NCBI GenBank assembly: GCA_020201015.1
Contig: JAIVHN010000033.1
Span: 1-8,101 of the forward strand
Length of the DNA: 8,101 nucleotides
Direction of reading: 5' to 3'
Source of the DNA: Spirochaeta sp.
GTDB taxonomy: Bacteria > Spirochaetota > Spirochaetia > DSM-27196 > SLAA01
Part shown: positions 5,749-8,101 of the stretch, in pieces
Layout of the letters: each line of letters opens with the position of its first letter
Numbering within the stretch: the first letter of the stretch is position 1
The notes under the pieces: generated by a model
Told to the model about the DNA's origin: nothing
Databases searched by the model: none
The model's input: the letters and a program-made list of their open reading frames with translations, nothing else
Made by a program: the position numbers and the translations under genes

Positions 5749-6680
5749 TGAAGAACCTACTCAGCCTCACAGCTCTCTGCTTTCTTCTGCTTGGGGCGCC
5801 TGTCGCCCTGATTGAAGCACGTGAGTACCCTAAACCGGCGGCAATGGTCAACCCGCTCTACCAAGTAACGGAAGACTCAACAATACTCATGCCGTCGGGC
5901 TACTACGAGTTTGGACATTGGCGCTATGATCTTGCAGGAAGCGATTACGACCTCTTTGAAGGGCGAACCGGTGGTGCCGCAACTGTGCTGCAGTATGATG
6001 GACGAATGGCATCCGGAATATTTTTTAGGTCCTTACTTAGATCCGGGCCGGGCCCAGATGACTGGAACCCACCGACACGTATTGAGTGGCGGCTAGACTC
6101 GGTACAGTTTGAGTATGGCGGGCACCTTGCGTTTCGTGTCCCGGTGGGAGATCTTCTGTTCGAGTACTCTCGCTCGAGCTTTCATCCCTTCCGAGACGAT
6201 GCGCCCGAGGGCTATGTCGTTAACACCAGCGACTATGTCCGTCTGGGCTATATGCCGCCGCCACTAGCGCAAGGCGCGACCAAGATCGAGGGGTACATAA
6301 AAAGCGGCTATCTTGACCTGTTTGACTTTTGGGACGCGATCTATGAAAAGCCGCGCGCGTACTGGAAGACAACACTTGCGCTTGGTGCAGAGCGGGTGCT
6401 GACCGACGGGATCCGGCTCGACTCCGCCGGAAGGTCGAGCGCAGGCGAGGTCGGCCTTTTCGGTCACATTGAGCCGTCTCTGCTCTTACTCCGTAGCGGC
6501 GGCGCGGACATTGATGTCTACTCCGAGATCGGCTTGCGCTTTACTGGAGGCTTTGGCCGGCTGGACCTTTTCCTTCACGCCACTCGTATTGGTGATACCG
6601 AGGAGCTGGAAGATAAAGAGGTTGAGGCCCGGCTTTTTGGTGTGGCCCTGCGGCTTGCTACCCAGCCAGGCGGACGTTAA
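5748..6680 (+). CDS. Secreted, probably outer-membrane protein of unknown function
   Basis: The 310-residue protein has a clear signal peptide (MKNLLSLTALCFLLLGAPVALIEA, cleavage likely near residue 24). The mature part is rich in aromatic and charged residues and holds many alternating hydrophobic/polar stretches ending in turns, for example LAFRVPVGDLLFEYSRSSF, DIDVYSEIGLRFTGG, GRLDLFLHATRIGD and ARLFGVALRLAT. This is the look of transmembrane beta-strands, so an outer-membrane beta-barrel is the best guess. It does not end in the usual C-terminal aromatic residue, because PGGR follows the last strand-like segment. I do not recognise a named family. The start is the first codon that gives a full signal peptide; no well-spaced ribosome-binding site precedes it. 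It is transcribed away from the 4741-5520 gene and converges with the enzyme I gene, 43 bp away, where a T6 run (6705-6710) is seen but no good stem. Confidence 0.8.
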   Translation: MKNLLSLTALCFLLLGAPVALIEAREYPKPAAMVNPLYQVTEDSTILMPSGYYEFGHWRYDLAGSDYDLFEGRTGGAATVLQYDGRMASGIFFRSLLRSGPGPDDWNPPTRIEWRLDSVQFEYGGHLAFRVPVGDLLFEYSRSSFHPFRDDAPEGYVVNTSDYVRLGYMPPPLAQGATKIEGYIKSGYLDLFDFWDAIYEKPRAYWKTTLALGAERVLTDGIRLDSAGRSSAGEVGLFGHIEPSLLLLRSGGADIDVYSEIGLRFTGGFGRLDLFLHATRIGDTEELEDKEVEARLFGVALRLATQPGGR

Positions 6681-6723
6681 GACGCACGTTGAGATGCGCA
6701 CTCGGTTTTTTCTACCGCTTGGC

Positions 6724-8101
6724 CTACCGCTCAGCGTTGAGGTAGTCCTCAACTAACCGGTGTACCTCGCTGGCATCTGTACAGCTCAGCGCTTGCTCGG
6801 CAAGTTTTTTTACCTCGGCATAGTCGGTGTGGCGTACCAGGTCCTTAAGTACCGGCACCGAGCCGGGATTCATGCTCAGTTTGCGAACCCCTAAACCCAG
6901 AAGTAGTGCTGCGGTCTCCGGTGCCGAGGCGGCCTCGCCGCAAACCGACAGCTCAATGCTTGCACCCTCGGCGGCGGCAACGCTCTGTGCTACTGCTGTG
7001 AGCACCGCGGGGTGCATAGGGTCGGCAATATCCACCAAGTGTTCGGCGCCCCGTTCGGCCGCCATGATGTACTGTGTGAGGTCGTTGGTGCCGATGCTGA
7101 AAAACGCAGCATGCTTTGCCATTACTTCGGCTTGAATCACGGCGGCCGGGGTCTCAATCATTATGCCAAGTGGCGGCAACTCACCAAGTTCCTTCCCTTC
7201 ACTGCGAAGTTCCATGGCGGCCTCCTCCAAGATTGCGCGCGCTGCTTCTATTTCTTCAACGCGGGCAACCATCGGGAGCATGAGAGAAATAGTGTGTCCC
7301 ACAGACGCCCTAAGTATTGCGCGTAGGTGCTCCTTGAAGAGTTCCTTTTCTCTCAGACAAAGGCGTATTCCGCGGAGGCCAAGAAAAGGGTTGTCTTCCT
7401 GCGGCAGTTGAATGTAGGCCAGATCCTTGTCGCCGCCAATGTCCAGTGTGCGCACGGTTATGGGCCGGTCGCCAACTGCGTTGAACATTTTTGTCAGCAT
7501 CTGAATCTGTTCATCCTCGGTAGGGGCGTTACGGCGTGATAGAAACATGAACTCGGTACGCAGGAGCCCTACACCTTCGGCTCCGTTTGGGTTTACGTGA
7601 TTAGCACCGGTGAGATCCCCAATGTTGGCCTCGACGGTGATGAGCCGCTCGTCACGGGTGTACGCGGCCTCGCCGCTTCGTTGTCTGAGGTCCTGGCGTC
7701 GATCAAGCCATGCCTGTCGTTTTGTGCTGAACTTGTTTTGTGTGCTTTCGTCAGGGCCGAGGATTACGGTGCCCGATTGTCCGTCAATTGCGGCACTTGT
7801 CGCCTGGCAGGCCCAGTCGGCCGAGACACCGGCCACAGCCGGAATAGCTAAGGCGCGAGCAAGGATGGCCGCATGTGAGGTAGGACCACCCTGTTCGGTA
7901 ATAATTCCCAGTATCCGTTCGGGGTCCAGCTGGGCGGTATCTGACGGCGTCAGCTCACGGGCACATAAAATGACCGGGCTGTCCGGTGCGGCACCGGCAC
8001 CGCCGTCCTCTTCTAAGAGTTCGCGCAGCACGGCCCGCCGTACGTCGTGGATATCGACCGCACGTTGTGCTAGATAGGGTTCAACGTTTGCGGCGTAGGC
8101 C
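6724..8101 (-). CDS. ptsI: PTS enzyme I (PEP-protein phosphotransferase), 5' end outside window
   Basis: Enzyme I takes the phosphoryl group from PEP onto a histidine and passes it to HPr, the first step of PTS sugar uptake and signalling, in the cytoplasm. The frame is open to the right edge and reads YAANVEPYLAQRAVDIHDVR before the GTG at 8029-8031, so that GTG is internal. Seen in order: GGPTSHAAI with the phosphohistidine (codon 7873-7875), GVGLLRTEFMF, TVRTLDIGGDKDL, FLGLRGIRLCL, MLPMV, GIMIETPAAV, FSIGTNDLTQY, LSVCGEAA with the catalytic cysteine (codon 6940-6942), and the C-terminal GLGVRKLSMNPGSVP. Some 459 residues are present; by comparison with the usual 570-580, about 110 N-terminal residues (the start of the HPr-binding part) lie beyond the window. 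The usual partner ptsH is not visible and would be upstream, off the edge. PEP synthase or pyruvate phosphate dikinase share the fold, but length and motif order fit enzyme I. Confidence 0.93.
   Translation of the reverse strand, partial: AYAANVEPYLAQRAVDIHDVRRAVLRELLEEDGGAGAAPDSPVILCARELTPSDTAQLDPERILGIITEQGGPTSHAAILARALAIPAVAGVSADWACQATSAAIDGQSGTVILGPDESTQNKFSTKRQAWLDRRQDLRQRSGEAAYTRDERLITVEANIGDLTGANHVNPNGAEGVGLLRTEFMFLSRRNAPTEDEQIQMLTKMFNAVGDRPITVRTLDIGGDKDLAYIQLPQEDNPFLGLRGIRLCLREKELFKEHLRAILRASVGHTISLMLPMVARVEEIEAARAILEEAAMELRSEGKELGELPPLGIMIETPAAVIQAEVMAKHAAFFSIGTNDLTQYIMAAERGAEHLVDIADPMHPAVLTAVAQSVAAAEGASIELSVCGEAASAPETAALLLGLGVRKLSMNPGSVPVLKDLVRHTDYAEVKKLAEQALSCTDASEVHRLVEDYLNAER

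Noticed and set aside
6681..6723. Intrinsic terminator between the convergent 5748 and enzyme I genes
   Set aside because: There is a T6 run at 6705-6710, but the best upstream stem (CGCA/TGCG) is only 4 bp and is separated from the T-run by several bases.
7610..8077. 155-residue plus-strand open frame opposite enzyme I
   Set aside because: Antisense to the conserved phosphohistidine region of enzyme I; a shadow.

Overview
The window looks like a GC-rich stretch of a bacterial chromosome, most likely from a spirochaete. This assignment is an inference: the broken ion-channel gene closely resembles, from memory, the SthK cyclic-nucleotide-gated channel of Spirochaeta thermophila, and the SH3-domain/M48/CHASE2-cyclase cluster has the style of spirochaete genomes. 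No rRNA, tRNA, CRISPR array, transposase or phage gene is visible.

Left end (1-1018): the last codons of an unidentified plus-strand gene end at 142. They are followed by the wreck of a cyclic-nucleotide-gated potassium channel (about 240-898). The pore with its TIGYGD filter is intact, but the N-terminal membrane part, the inner S6 helix and the core of the cyclic-nucleotide-binding domain are gone, and pore and C-linker lie in different frames. About 120 bp with a weak promoter candidate and a 13-bp palindrome lead into the next block.

Central operon (1019-4643, plus strand): three genes overlapping by 1 and 4 nt. They encode a secreted SH3-domain protein, an M48 metalloprotease lipoprotein (HEIGH plus ExxxD zinc site), and a membrane class III adenylate cyclase with an extracytoplasmic CHASE2 sensor. 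Tight translational coupling suggests that cell-envelope status, possibly via the protease and SH3 protein, is linked to cAMP synthesis. The dead channel upstream is of a cAMP-responsive type, so a former cAMP effector may have been lost beside the gene that makes the ligand.

Right half: a minus-strand gene for a membrane-anchored or secreted protein of unknown function (4741-5520) and a divergent plus-strand gene for a secreted, probably outer-membrane, protein (5748-6680). A pair of similar intergenic repeats (core of 16 identical bases) flanks the minus-strand gene. At the right edge a minus-strand gene for enzyme I of the PEP:sugar phosphotransferase system (6724 to beyond 8101) enters, lacking only its N-terminal part because the window ends.
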